Positions 26,518-34,546 of a DNA stretch of 64,000 nucleotides are shown one piece after another. The stretch's first letter is position 1, and each line of letters opens with the position of its first letter. Source of the stretch: Bacillota bacterium (GTDB lineage: Bacteria; Bacillota; Clostridia; Lachnospirales; Lachnospiraceae); NCBI GenBank assembly GCA_023415635.1, contig JAEZJV010000008.1, forward strand, positions 58,392-122,391. Direction: 5' to 3'. The position numbers and the translations under genes are program-made. The notes beneath the pieces are model-generated. The model saw nothing but the letters and a program-made list of their open reading frames with translations. It made no database searches and was not told the DNA's origin.

Positions 26518-26570
26518 CTGCGGCTGTATTGCGAAGAGAAAAAAGTTCATCATATGGGAAGAGGTTTATC

Positions 26571-27203
26571 ATGAATGCTCCTGTTAAGTATGACATACTG
26601 AGAGACGAAGAGATTGTAGACAGAATAAAGAATGGAGACCAGCCTGCCATCGATTATCTGATGGAGAAATATAAATATCTGGTGAGAAACAAGGCAAAGG
26701 CGTTGTTCCTAATCGGTGGAGATAAGGACGATTTAATTCAGGAGGGTATGATTGGTCTCTATAAAGCAATCCGAGATTATCAACCGGGTAAGGAGAATTC
26801 TTTCTTTAATTTCGCAGACCTATGTGTCTCCAGGCAGATTTACAGTGCCATCAAAGCCTCGAACCGTAAGAAGAACCTTCCCCTAAACACCTACATTTCT
26901 CTTTATGCTCCGGCATATGGAGAAAATGGGGATGCCGAGGATAAGGAAGCTTTAGTTGACATAATATACCAAAAAAATGCGTCCAATCCTGAGGAATTAG
27001 TTATTGACAAAGAGAATACCAGTATGATAGAATATGAACTTGTAAGGCGTCTGAGCGACCTGGAGAAGCAGGTTTTAGCCCTATATATGCAGGATTTGAA
27101 ATACGTCCAGATTGCAGAGGTGCTTGGTAAAGAACCCAAGACAATCGATAATGCATTGACCAGGATTAAGACAAAATTGAACCAGGTACTCAAAGTAATC
27201 TGA
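26571..27203 (+). CDS. sigH: Sporulation transition sigma factor SigH
   Basis: A 211-residue sigma-70 family factor directing early sporulation genes. Region 2 is clear (KYLVRNKAKALFLIGGDKDD, then LIQEGMIGLYKAIRDY), and region 4 ends with KYVQIAEVLGKEPKTIDNAL. The double stretch before region 4 is SigH-like. The ATG is preceded by GGGAAGAGG; a TTG further upstream is less likely. Position after rlmB is the conserved Firmicute arrangement. tRNA-Thr follows. Confidence 0.93.
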   Translation: MNAPVKYDILRDEEIVDRIKNGDQPAIDYLMEKYKYLVRNKAKALFLIGGDKDDLIQEGMIGLYKAIRDYQPGKENSFFNFADLCVSRQIYSAIKASNRKKNLPLNTYISLYAPAYGENGDAEDKEALVDIIYQKNASNPEELVIDKENTSMIEYELVRRLSDLEKQVLALYMQDLKYVQIAEVLGKEPKTIDNALTRIKTKLNQVLKVI

Positions 27204-27247
27204 TCACTTTGGATTATCATATTCGCATTTTACAGTTCAACTCTAAT

Positions 27248-27320
27248 GCTGTTGTAGCTCAGCTGGTAGAGCACCTCATTGGTAATGAGGAGGTCAGCAG
27301 TTCAAGTCTGCCCAACAGCT
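27248..27320 (+). tRNA. tRNA-Thr (anticodon GGT)
   Basis: A complete cloverleaf. Acceptor GCTGTTG/CAACAGC, D arm GCTC/GAGC, anticodon stem CCTCA/TGAGG with loop TTGGTAA, T loop TTCAAGT, discriminator T. CCA is not encoded. The T stem has one A/C mismatch at its base. Confidence 0.97.
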
Positions 27321-27332
27321 TAATGAAAAATC

Positions 27333-27374
27333 AACGGGTGTAGCGATTTTAACAAGTCGTTATATCCGTTTTTT
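27333..27374 (+). terminator. Terminator after tRNA-Thr
   Basis: AACGGGTGTAGCGA pairs with TCGTTATATCCGTT using several G-T pairs, ending in TTTTTT. It probably ends the sigH/tRNA-Thr transcript. Confidence 0.7.
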
Positions 27375-27509
27375 CAATGAGTTTTTCAATGACTTTTTTA
27401 GACGAGCTTTTCATTATTCTTTTAATCATACATCTATTTCGGTAAGAAAATAGTTATATCTGATCAATGATATGGGTATAAAGCGCTTACCGGCATCCAG
27501 CTCCTATTG

Positions 27510-27544
27510 AAAAGGCGCTAGAGCTTGGGAATCCAGCGCCTTTT
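27510..27544. terminator. Bidirectional terminator
   Basis: A 10-bp stem AAAAGGCGCT/AGCGCCTTTT with a 15-base loop. On the minus strand it follows the Cys/Arg microprotein stop by 30 bases. Confidence 0.8.
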
Positions 27545-27574
27545 GTATTACTTGACTACTACACTATAAATGTG

Positions 27575-27634
27575 TTACAAGCAGCATCTACGTCTACGAT
27601 GTCTGCGGCGGCGATTGCAAAAGCAGCATCCCAT
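27575..27634 (-). CDS. 19-residue Cys/Arg microprotein
   Basis: Minus-strand ORF from ATG at 27634 to TAA at 27575. A canonical AAAGGAG ribosome site sits eight bases before the ATG and a terminator follows the stop, so the layout is that of a real gene. The product reads MGCCFCNRRRRHRRRRCCL: five Cys at the two ends and eight Arg in the middle. No family is recognised. The upstream sequence has TTGACA at about 27719-27724 (minus) without a well-spaced -10, and a CATAAAAT element about 45 bases before the ATG resembling a sporulation-sigma -10. Metal binding, nucleic-acid binding or a spore-coat role are guesses. Confidence 0.55.
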   Translation of the reverse strand: MGCCFCNRRRRHRRRRCCL

Positions 27635-27840
27635 ATTGATCGCTCCTTTGAATTCAGTTCTCATAATTATTTTATGCCGATCATACAATAATGTGTCGCT
27701 TCATGTCGAATAATCCTGTCAACATAGAATTATGATTGGGAAGTTTTTTTGTGTCCATTACATATAAGGGTTTATATTTGGAAATTATAGTTGAATATAA
27801 TACTTTAGTACTATTTTTATTAATTTGATACGAGCCATTC

Positions 27841-27942
27841 TTTACATTTTATGGGAATTATGTTATTATACAATTACCCCAAATAATTAATATAAAGTTG
27901 AACCAAAGCCCTACGTAGTGAGAATTATTACGTAGGGTTTTT
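27841..27942 (+). ncRNA. Promoter followed at once by terminator; possible small RNA or attenuator
   Basis: TTTACA (27841-27846) and TATTAT (27864-27869), 17 bases apart, predict a start near 27876. A 9-bp stem CCCTACGTA/TACGTAGGG (27909-27937) ending in TTTTT follows about 35 bases later. The result would be a transcript of about 65 bases, 180 bases upstream of the PfkB gene. The rest of the 27375-28123 gap holds the bidirectional terminator and the Cys/Arg microprotein. Confidence 0.4.
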
Positions 27943-28123
27943 ATTTGGCATACCGATTAGCTTATATGAAAAGGTTGCTATTGTAAATGAAACGAGCAAT
28001 CCATAAATGAACAAGAAAATAAACCACATGGATTTATAGAAGTTAAGGGTATATAATATTACCATAGCTCAAGCCATGCCAATAGCATGAAGGTGAGTGC
28101 TAAGAAAATATATGGAGGTTAGT

Positions 28124-29014
28124 ATGGGGTATATATATCTTTATGGTCAAATAATGACTACAGAACATTTCCTGCTAGAAGGTGACTATCCTAAAGCAGA
28201 TACGAATGTTGAGATTAAGGAAAGACATTATCTGCTGGGAGGTGAAACCGGAACTTCAGCAGCAGTACTTACTTCTCTCGGATGTAATGTGATCTTGGGG
28301 GGAACACATCTTGGGGATGAGAATGTCAATGTTATTCTTGATTACTTTAAGGACAAGTCTGCAGATACCAGCAAGCTACATTATGAAAAAGGCTTTCAGG
28401 GTGTGGTGGATTATATGATTATCGCCAAGGGTACTCGTACCGGACTCGGGAGATGGGGTTATCTGTACAGCCTGAAGGAACCCTGGTATGAGCAGCCGGA
28501 TGAAGAAGCAGTAAAGAACTGTACTGTCGTGGGAGCAGATCCTTACTTTGGAGACAGGATTTCAGAGTACTGTAGGAAGTATCATAAGAAATATGCAACA
28601 ATCGATTGCAATTATGACAGCAATATGAACAGATACTGTGAGGTAAATGTCCTCTCTCATGAACATCTGGAGCTGACCTATCCGGGACAGGATTATCAGG
28701 AGCTCTACCGTCTCTATACAGAGAATACGGAAGGGCTGATCATATTTACCTTCGGCGAGAAGGAGATTATGTTTGGGCGCAGGGGGCAGTCACCGAAATT
28801 CTTCCGCCCCTATCCTATTCATGTTGTAAGTACATTGGGAGCCGGAGACTGCTTTAAAGCAGGAACGATTTATGCTTTGAATCAGGGAATGAGGGATGAG
28901 GAATTGGTGAGCTTTGCCTGTGCTACGGCAGGTGTTGCCTGTGAGAATTATCCGATCCCGCTGAATCCGCCTACACTTGAGAAAATTCACGAGGTGCAAA
29001 ACCGAATCAGGTAA
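28124..29014 (+). CDS. PfkB family sugar/nucleoside kinase
   Basis: A 296-residue ribokinase-fold protein. The N-terminal double-Gly signature is LLGGETGTSAAVLTSLG, with GTHLGDENV next. The C-terminal PfkB motif is STLGAGDCFKAG, with the catalytic Asp of GAGD. The substrate cannot be told; the family includes ribokinase, fructokinase and nucleoside kinases. The start is the ATG behind TGGAGGTTAGT; the GTG 27 bases upstream lacks a site. It appears monocistronic. Confidence 0.9.
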   Translation: MGYIYLYGQIMTTEHFLLEGDYPKADTNVEIKERHYLLGGETGTSAAVLTSLGCNVILGGTHLGDENVNVILDYFKDKSADTSKLHYEKGFQGVVDYMIIAKGTRTGLGRWGYLYSLKEPWYEQPDEEAVKNCTVVGADPYFGDRISEYCRKYHKKYATIDCNYDSNMNRYCEVNVLSHEHLELTYPGQDYQELYRLYTENTEGLIIFTFGEKEIMFGRRGQSPKFFRPYPIHVVSTLGAGDCFKAGTIYALNQGMRDEELVSFACATAGVACENYPIPLNPPTLEKIHEVQNRIR

Positions 29015-29094
29015 GAGCAGATTGAAATACCATCTACTTTAGGCTATAATGACAGAAGGACATATGTAAAAATCCTATATAAGGAGAAGATCAC

Positions 29095-29433
29095 ATGGAG
29101 AAATTCGCAGATTTTTTTATGTATTTTGTGATTATTGTCGTTGCTCTTGCATTAAGATTTCTTTATAAAGAAAATAAGAAATCAAAGGAGAAGGAGAACC
29201 CGGAGGAGCAGCAACAGCTTCAACAGCAGCTTTATTCCAATCAATCTATTCATGATTATGCCAATATACTTAATAGCAATGCTGCGGATATGGGGCCTGT
29301 CGAGGAAGCCACTGCAGATAGCAATATGCAGGACTTGAATGTTAACGGCATTCCTGATTCCATGGAGACTGTCGGGACAGATAATACGGGTTGGAGTGGA
29401 TCTGACAACGGATTTGGCACCGATCATAATTGA
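29095..29433 (+). CDS. Small single-pass membrane protein, unknown
   Basis: A 112-residue protein, not recognised. Residues 7-23 form one membrane segment, followed by a Lys-rich stop-transfer stretch (KENKKSKEKEN), a Gln-rich run (EEQQQLQQQL) and an acidic, Asn/Asp/Gly-rich C-terminus without Cys. AAGGAGAAG precedes the ATG. Stands alone between the kinase gene and tRNA-Pro. Confidence 0.7.
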   Translation: MEKFADFFMYFVIIVVALALRFLYKENKKSKEKENPEEQQQLQQQLYSNQSIHDYANILNSNAADMGPVEEATADSNMQDLNVNGIPDSMETVGTDNTGWSGSDNGFGTDHN

Positions 29434-29466
29434 GAAAATATTCTTGATAATTATGAAATCTTTCTG

Positions 29467-29496
29467 TTGACAAACGGTATGCTAACATAATATAAT
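29467..29496 (+). promoter_or_regulatory. tRNA-Pro promoter
   Basis: TTGACA (29467-29472) and TATAAT (29491-29496) with 18-base spacing, 30 bases upstream of the tRNA. A small TGCTGTCC/GGACAGCA hairpin lies between. Confidence 0.8.
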
Positions 29497-29525
29497 ATGT
29501 TTGCTGTCCGAAGGACAGCAGACAT

Positions 29526-29600
29526 CGAGGCGTGGCTCAGCTTGGCTAGAGCGCTGCGTTAGGGACGCAGAGGTCGCAAGTTCAAATCTTGTCGCCTCGA
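29526..29600 (+). tRNA. tRNA-Pro (anticodon AGG)
   Basis: A complete cloverleaf. Acceptor CGAGGCG/CGCCTCG with C1-G72 and discriminator A, both proline identity features. D arm GCTC/GAGC, anticodon stem CTGCG/CGCAG with loop TTAGGGA, T loop TTCAAAT. Position 34 is A, which is uncommon in bacterial tRNA-Pro. Confidence 0.95.
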
Positions 29601-29611
29601 TTATAATTCAT

Positions 29612-29703
29612 GGGGCAGACAGATTTGATTGAGTTCAAATCAGCTGCCTCATTTTTCTTTTATGTAAGCTTCTGACACGATTAAATTCTTAATCGTGTTT
29701 TTT
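29612..29703 (+). terminator. Two consecutive terminators after tRNA-Pro
   Basis: First, GGGGCAG/CTGCCTC with an inner GATTTGA/TCAAATC stem and TTTTT (29612-29656). Second, a perfect 10-bp ACACGATTAA/TTAATCGTGT stem ending in TTTTTT (29675-29703). Confidence 0.85.
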
Positions 29704-29719
29704 GATTAAACAAAACAAA

Positions 29720-29735
29720 TGTTTGTATACAAACA
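29720..29735. promoter_or_regulatory. 16-bp perfect palindrome, candidate operator
   Basis: TGTTTGTATACAAACA, a perfect palindrome 65 bases before the DUF1848 start codon and overlapping the region where its promoter should lie. A dimeric repressor site is the natural reading; the WYL regulator gene two genes downstream could encode it. Confidence 0.5.
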
Positions 29736-29799
29736 ACAAATATGGTACACTGGAGGTAAGCTAAAGCAGAAGGACACAGAGACTAAGGAGGGAAAGGAT

Positions 29800-30708
29800 A
29801 TGATTTTATCTGCATCCCGCAGGACAGATATTCCGGGGTATTATTCCGAATGGTTGATGAACCGGTTAAGAGAGGGTTTTGCATATTATAGAAATCCAAT
29901 GAATTCAGCACAGGTCTGCAAGGTACTCCTGACACCGGAGAATATCGATTGCATTGTATTCTGGACCAAGGATCCTGCACCTATGCTTGATAAGCTGACG
30001 GAGCTGGATGCTCTTGGCTTTCATTATTACTTCCAATTTACCATAACCTCCTATGGACTGCCCTATCAGGGTTCTGCTTTAGGTCAATATCTCGAGCCTA
30101 ATCTCAGAGAGAAGAGAAAGATTATTCAGACCTTTCAGCTATTATCAGAGAGGCTTGGCAAGGACAGGGTATTATGGAGGTATGATCCGATTATTTTAAA
30201 CGATACCCTGACCAGGGAGTATCACCTTGAGCAATTCAAGACTCTTTGTAGGGAGCTTTCAGGCTATACAGGGCTCTGTACAATCAGCTTTGCAGATGTT
30301 TACCGTAAGCTGAACCATACGGTTAAAGAACAGATCTTGCGCGAAGTCAGCCCGGAACAGATGCACAGCCTGGCAGCAGCATTATCGGAGACAGCAAAGC
30401 CATTTAACATATCGTTAAGAGCCTGCTGTGAGACCGTAGACTTAACTAAGGATGGGGTACTACCTGCATCCTGTATCGACAGAGAGACAATTGAAAAGGT
30501 AAGTGGACGCACCATAGCAGCAGGAAAGGATAAGAATCAAAGACCTCACTGTGGTTGTATCAAGAGCATTGATATCGGAGCATATAATACCTGCCGGAAT
30601 GGATGTATCTACTGTTATGCCAATCACAGTATTGCGTCTATAGACAGAAACCGAAGCAGACACGACCCGGCTTCCGAAATAATGATAGGAGACCTTGAGA
30701 CCAGCTAG
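29800..30708 (+). CDS. DUF1848 protein with C-terminal iron-sulfur-type Cys motif
   Basis: A 302-residue protein of the DUF1848 family (SASRRTDIPGYYSEW at the N-terminus, IVFWTKDPAPM, VLWRYDPI). Near the C-terminus it has CGCIKSIDIGAYNTC and CRNGCIYC, the latter a CX3CX2C arrangement (C265, C269, C272) as in radical-SAM enzymes but located at the end rather than the start. The start is the ATG behind AAGGAGGGAAAGG; upstream in-frame codons cover the palindrome and are rejected. Function unproven; a radical-SAM-related role is inference from the Cys spacing. Confidence 0.85.
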   Translation: MILSASRRTDIPGYYSEWLMNRLREGFAYYRNPMNSAQVCKVLLTPENIDCIVFWTKDPAPMLDKLTELDALGFHYYFQFTITSYGLPYQGSALGQYLEPNLREKRKIIQTFQLLSERLGKDRVLWRYDPIILNDTLTREYHLEQFKTLCRELSGYTGLCTISFADVYRKLNHTVKEQILREVSPEQMHSLAAALSETAKPFNISLRACCETVDLTKDGVLPASCIDRETIEKVSGRTIAAGKDKNQRPHCGCIKSIDIGAYNTCRNGCIYCYANHSIASIDRNRSRHDPASEIMIGDLETS

Positions 30709-30786
30709 GCATATGAGGTATCCTGATGTGTAGAAGTTTATAACAGGTTTTAACGGATTAGTGTTGCAAATAAGTGAGGTTTTAGA

Positions 30787-31692
30787 ATGAAGATAGACCG
30801 TTTGTTAGGGATTGTAATGATATTACTTCAGAAGGATAAGGTAACTGCCCCATATCTGGCAGATAAATTTGAGGTGTCCAAGAGGACTATAAACAGGGAT
30901 ATTGAAGCTTTATGCATGGCCGGAATACCGATCGTAACAACCCAGGGTGCTAACGGTGGGATCTCAATCGCAGATGGATATCGGATTGATAAAAGTGTAC
31001 TGACCTATGACGAGATGCAGAAGGTAGTGACAGCCCTCAAAGGGATGGACAGCATTACTCCCAAGGCAGCTTCAGAGCAGCTGCTGAACAAATTCTTTAT
31101 TCAGAAGGAACAGGTACTTTCAATCAAAGACAGTATCATTATTAATCTGATTTCCCATTATAAAAGCGATTTAGCAGATAAGATAGCTGTTATCAGAGAA
31201 GCGATCATAGATAATATCCTGATTTCCTTCCATTATTACAGTGACAAAGGAGATACGGAGCGTATAATCGAGCCTTATTATCTGGCCTTCCAGTGGTCTG
31301 CTTGGTATGTATTCGGTTATTGTAAGGAACGAGGGGATTTCCGTTTATTTAAGCTGAATCGATTAAGTGAGCTTAAGAGTACGGGGATGCGATTTGAACC
31401 GAGGGTAGTCGAAGAGAAACACAAGGACTTTAATCGATATTTTTCAGATGAATTTCAGATTACTGTACTATTTGACCCGGAGGTGAAATACCGATTGATT
31501 GATGAGTATGGTATGGAGAGCTTTGAAGTCAACGAAGATGGGAAGCTTTTATTTCGTATGGGCTTTTCCAATAAAAATTATATGCTCAGCTGGATACTGA
31601 GTTTTGGCGACAAGGCAGAGGTATTATATCCTAAGGGCTTAAAGCTGGAAATCAGAGGTATTGCAGAAAATATATTGAAGCATTATGAATGA
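30787..31692 (+). CDS. WYL-domain transcriptional regulator (YafY type)
   Basis: A 301-residue regulator. An N-terminal DeoR-like helix-turn-helix (VTAPYLADKFEVSKRTINRD, about 18-38) and a glycine-rich turn (TTQGANGGISIADGY) precede a WYL ligand-sensing domain at about 140-215, where the usual WYL triad reads WSAWYVFGY. A WCX-like tail follows. Such proteins often sense nucleic acid or nucleotide signals. It is 78 bases downstream of the DUF1848 gene and could control it. Confidence 0.93.
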   Translation: MKIDRLLGIVMILLQKDKVTAPYLADKFEVSKRTINRDIEALCMAGIPIVTTQGANGGISIADGYRIDKSVLTYDEMQKVVTALKGMDSITPKAASEQLLNKFFIQKEQVLSIKDSIIINLISHYKSDLADKIAVIREAIIDNILISFHYYSDKGDTERIIEPYYLAFQWSAWYVFGYCKERGDFRLFKLNRLSELKSTGMRFEPRVVEEKHKDFNRYFSDEFQITVLFDPEVKYRLIDEYGMESFEVNEDGKLLFRMGFSNKNYMLSWILSFGDKAEVLYPKGLKLEIRGIAENILKHYE

Positions 31693-31719
31693 ACATGACA
31701 TACACTCGTCATGTTCATT
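31688..31719 (+). terminator. Terminator after WYL regulator
   Basis: A perfect 12-bp stem AATGAACATGAC/GTCATGTTCATT with an 8-base loop, overlapping the stop codon of the WYL gene. Confidence 0.7.
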
Positions 31720-31815
31720 CTATATAATGGATTACGAGGACTCAGAAGGCGACAGATAAAAAATCCGAGAAATCAGGGGTGTACCTGGCAGTATACTATG
31801 GTAAGGAGTTGTTCT

Positions 31816-32172
31816 ATGAGATATGAGGATATCAGAAAGTATTGTTTAGCTAAACCGGGAGCGTATGAGGATATGCCTTTTGGTCCATATCCGATTTGCT
31901 TTAAGGTGGGCGAGCGCATTTTTCTTGAGTGGTATCCCGAGGAAAAGATAACTCTGCGATGTGAGCCGATGCTGGCTGATTATTATCGCAGATCCTATCC
32001 GGAGCTTGTTATTGTAGGATATCATTGCCCGGACAGGCAAAAGCCATATAAGAACACGGTGTATTTAAACAGTGGTCTGGAAGATGAGTTGATTTATGAT
32101 ATGATAGATCATTCTTATCAGGAAGCAGAGAAGCGTATACGCAAGAAACGTGAAGTCCGGCTACCCCAGTAG
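31816..32172 (+). CDS. MmcQ/YjbR family protein
   Basis: A 118-residue protein of the YjbR fold. It contains the family's KPGAYEDMPFG start region, a LRCEP strand, and a WYPEEK... YHCPDRQKPYKNTVYL core. YjbR proteins have a double-wing DNA-binding-like fold with no settled function. The ATG behind AAGGAG is chosen; an ATG 105 bases upstream falls in the terminator. Confidence 0.88.
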   Translation: MRYEDIRKYCLAKPGAYEDMPFGPYPICFKVGERIFLEWYPEEKITLRCEPMLADYYRRSYPELVIVGYHCPDRQKPYKNTVYLNSGLEDELIYDMIDHSYQEAEKRIRKKREVRLPQ

Positions 32173-32251
32173 TAGAGTTGCAGGTGCAGTCCAAAATGTC
32201 ATATTATGAAAAAAACAGTCACATAAAGGAAGGAAAGGGGTTAATAAGGAT

Positions 32252-33175
32252 ATGAAAGATAATATAATTTATCAACAGGTTCAAAATTGGATATATCGGA
32301 ATGCCAGATCATTGGACCTGGCCAGATGGCAATATCATTTTGAACAGGGGGAGAAAGAGGAGGTAATCCATCGGCTTACTGTATATCAGAACAGGGATGG
32401 AGGTTTTGGCCATGCTTTGGAGGAGGATTCTTGGAATCCGAATTCTGCTCCGATACAGGTATTTCGTGCAATTGAGTTGCTGAATGAAATTGGTTTTGAT
32501 GAGAAACAACATCCCATCATACAAGGAATAATGAATTATATGGACAGCGGACGGGATTATGAGGAGGGGTTTTGGCTGAATATTGTTGAAACCAACAATG
32601 CTTTCCCGCACGCACCCTGGTGGCATAAGGACGACAAAAACTACGGTCATGACAGATTTAATCCGAGCGCAGGACTAGCCGGTTTCGGTCTTTATTATGG
32701 GGAGAGGGGCAGCAGCCTATATGAGAAGTGCGAAACCATAGTAAAATCTGCCGCGGAATATATTCTGGCTTCTGAGAAACTGGATATGCATGTCCTGCGA
32801 TGTTTTATCGTTATGATTAAATACTGCCGGATGGCCGGAATAACGGAGCTGTATGATAGCTACCGAGTGGAGGACAAGCTGAGAGAGTTGGTGAAGCATG
32901 CGATTACCTGGGACACTTCGGTCTGGACCGACAGCTATTGCTGTAAACCTTCGTTTTTCTTTGAGTATCGGGATAGCGGCTTCTATCCGGAAAATATGGA
33001 TATCTCAGACTATGAAATTGATTTCATAAGAAGGACCCGCAATCAGGAAGGGGTATGGGATATAACCTGGGGCTGGAGTGGCTATCCAGAGCAATGGGCT
33101 ATCTCCAAGCACTGGTGGAAGGCGGACATAGCTATTAAGAATGTTCTTTTATTGAGAGATATAGGTGGTGAATAA
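32252..33175 (+). CDS. Predicted alpha-toroid (terpene cyclase/prenyltransferase fold) protein
   Basis: A 307-residue soluble protein with repeated helical motifs of the squalene-cyclase type (QNRDGGFGHALEEDSWNPN near residue 45; NQEGVWDITWGWSGYPEQW near the end). QxxDGGFG is the classic QW-like repeat of alpha/alpha toroids. No catalytic DXDD or Zn motif of cyclases or prenyltransferases is seen, so the enzyme class is open. AAGGAAAGG precedes the ATG. A terminator (33185-33225) follows. Confidence 0.7.
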   Translation: MKDNIIYQQVQNWIYRNARSLDLARWQYHFEQGEKEEVIHRLTVYQNRDGGFGHALEEDSWNPNSAPIQVFRAIELLNEIGFDEKQHPIIQGIMNYMDSGRDYEEGFWLNIVETNNAFPHAPWWHKDDKNYGHDRFNPSAGLAGFGLYYGERGSSLYEKCETIVKSAAEYILASEKLDMHVLRCFIVMIKYCRMAGITELYDSYRVEDKLRELVKHAITWDTSVWTDSYCCKPSFFFEYRDSGFYPENMDISDYEIDFIRRTRNQEGVWDITWGWSGYPEQWAISKHWWKADIAIKNVLLLRDIGGE

Positions 33176-33184
33176 TTTAAATGG

Positions 33185-33225
33185 CAGGGTGAGTACACTG
33201 TAATAAATAACAGTGTACCACCCTG
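33185..33225 (+). terminator. Terminator
   Basis: CAGGGTG and AGTACACTGT pair with ACAGTGTAC and CACCCTG around an 8-base loop, followed by ATTTTC. Confidence 0.8.
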
Positions 33226-33329
33226 ATTTTCTATGCAAAAAACAAACAGACATACATATTATCAGAAACATTTCCTATAATATAAAATATGCTTTCGTAG
33301 CATAGAAATCAAAAAGGCAAGGAGACAGC

Positions 33330-34265
33330 ATGAAGATCGAACAAAGACTGACCCAAGCTTATAGGAGAGCTAAGATTGAATATTTTGATAAGCATTCGAA
33401 ATATATACTTTTTAGCGATATACACAGAGGCGATGACAGTGTGTCGGACGAATTTACCAGAAATCAGAATATTTTTCTGCATGCCCTTAATTACTATTAT
33501 AGAGAGGGATATGTCTATATAGAAGCCGGTGACGGGGACGAGTTGTGGGAATATAAGAATTTCAGAGTCATCAGACTTGCGCATACAGATGTATTTACCG
33601 TATTAAAGAAATTCTTTGATGATAAACGCCTTATCATGCTTTACGGCAATCATAATATCTATTTGAGATCCAAAAGCTTTGTAAAAAAAAATTATTATCA
33701 ATACTATGATGAGTACAATCAAAAGAGGGTTGATTTGTTCAAAGGTCTGGTGCCAAGGGAGGCAGTGATTCTCCAAAATAAACACAGCGGACAAAAAATT
33801 CTTGTGTTGCATGGGCATCAGGGAGATCGTATGAATGATCAGTTATGGTTTGTCGGTATGCTGTTGCTTCGATATTTCTGGCGTTACCTGCATATTGTCG
33901 GTTTTGATAATCCTGCAAGCCCCGCCAGGAATTTATATAAGAGGCACAGGATGGAAAGGTTGTATGCTTCATGGATTGTTCGACATAAGACTATGCTGAT
34001 CTGTGGACATACCCACCGGCCAAAATTTCCGAAGTCGGATGAAATTCCTTACTTCAATACAGGTTGCTGCACCCGTAGCAGAGGATTAAGCGGTCTGGAG
34101 ATAGTTGACGATAAGATATTGATGGTCGATTGGAGGATAGCAGCTGATGAAAAAGGAGGCTTATGTATCCGCCGTACAGTAGTCAGGGGGCCGGAAAAAC
34201 TTGAAAAATTTGATTGTAAAAATAACCCATTCTCAGGACATTGTAAAAAATATGACGATGATTGA
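33330..34265 (+). CDS. Calcineurin-like metallophosphoesterase
   Basis: A 311-residue protein with all metal-binding motifs of the family: FSDIHRGDD (D, H), EAGDGDELWE (GD), YGNHNIYL (GNH), LHGHQGD (H) and CGHTHRPKF (GHxH). The spacing resembles UDP-2,3-diacylglucosamine hydrolase-like and other membrane-associated phosphoesterases. The substrate is unknown, and a lipid A substrate is unlikely in a Gram-positive. AAGGCAAGGAG precedes the ATG. Confidence 0.9.
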   Translation: MKIEQRLTQAYRRAKIEYFDKHSKYILFSDIHRGDDSVSDEFTRNQNIFLHALNYYYREGYVYIEAGDGDELWEYKNFRVIRLAHTDVFTVLKKFFDDKRLIMLYGNHNIYLRSKSFVKKNYYQYYDEYNQKRVDLFKGLVPREAVILQNKHSGQKILVLHGHQGDRMNDQLWFVGMLLLRYFWRYLHIVGFDNPASPARNLYKRHRMERLYASWIVRHKTMLICGHTHRPKFPKSDEIPYFNTGCCTRSRGLSGLEIVDDKILMVDWRIAADEKGGLCIRRTVVRGPEKLEKFDCKNNPFSGHCKKYDDD

Positions 34266-34317
34266 AATTTGGCATGAATAATTTCAATGGGAGGGATATC
34301 CAGGACTTTCAACCTTC

Positions 34318-34413
34318 ATGAAAAAGCGTGCTGTTGCACTCTATGTCGGTTTTGTATTGGCTGGAGGAATGATCTTCGGTTATTTACTGGATCAGATAGG
34401 GTTCTTCCTATAA
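34318..34413 (+). CDS. Possible 31-residue single-pass membrane peptide
   Basis: ATG-started ORF, 53 bases after the phosphoesterase stop, encoding a basic start (MKKRAVALY) and one membrane helix ending in FGYLLDQIGFFL. The ribosome site is poor (GGGAGG is about 27 bases away). The frame stays open 33 bases upstream. Not recognised; coding status uncertain. Confidence 0.3.
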   Translation: MKKRAVALYVGFVLAGGMIFGYLLDQIGFFL

Positions 34414-34453
34414 GATTGTTAAAAATAGGATCATACTTCATAGAATAAAAACG

Positions 34454-34482
34454 TTGACAATGGAACTCTCTTGCGTTATACT
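34454..34482 (+). promoter_or_regulatory. Promoter of the metNIQ leader
   Basis: TTGACA (34454-34459) and TATACT (34477-34482) with 17-base spacing, a near-consensus sigma-A promoter. Transcription would start near 34489, about 390 bases before metN. Confidence 0.85.
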
Positions 34483-34546
34483 AGCCACAACCCAAAAAAT
34501 TGATTACTATATCGGATTAATAGGAAATAAAGACGGAGGGCAATCA

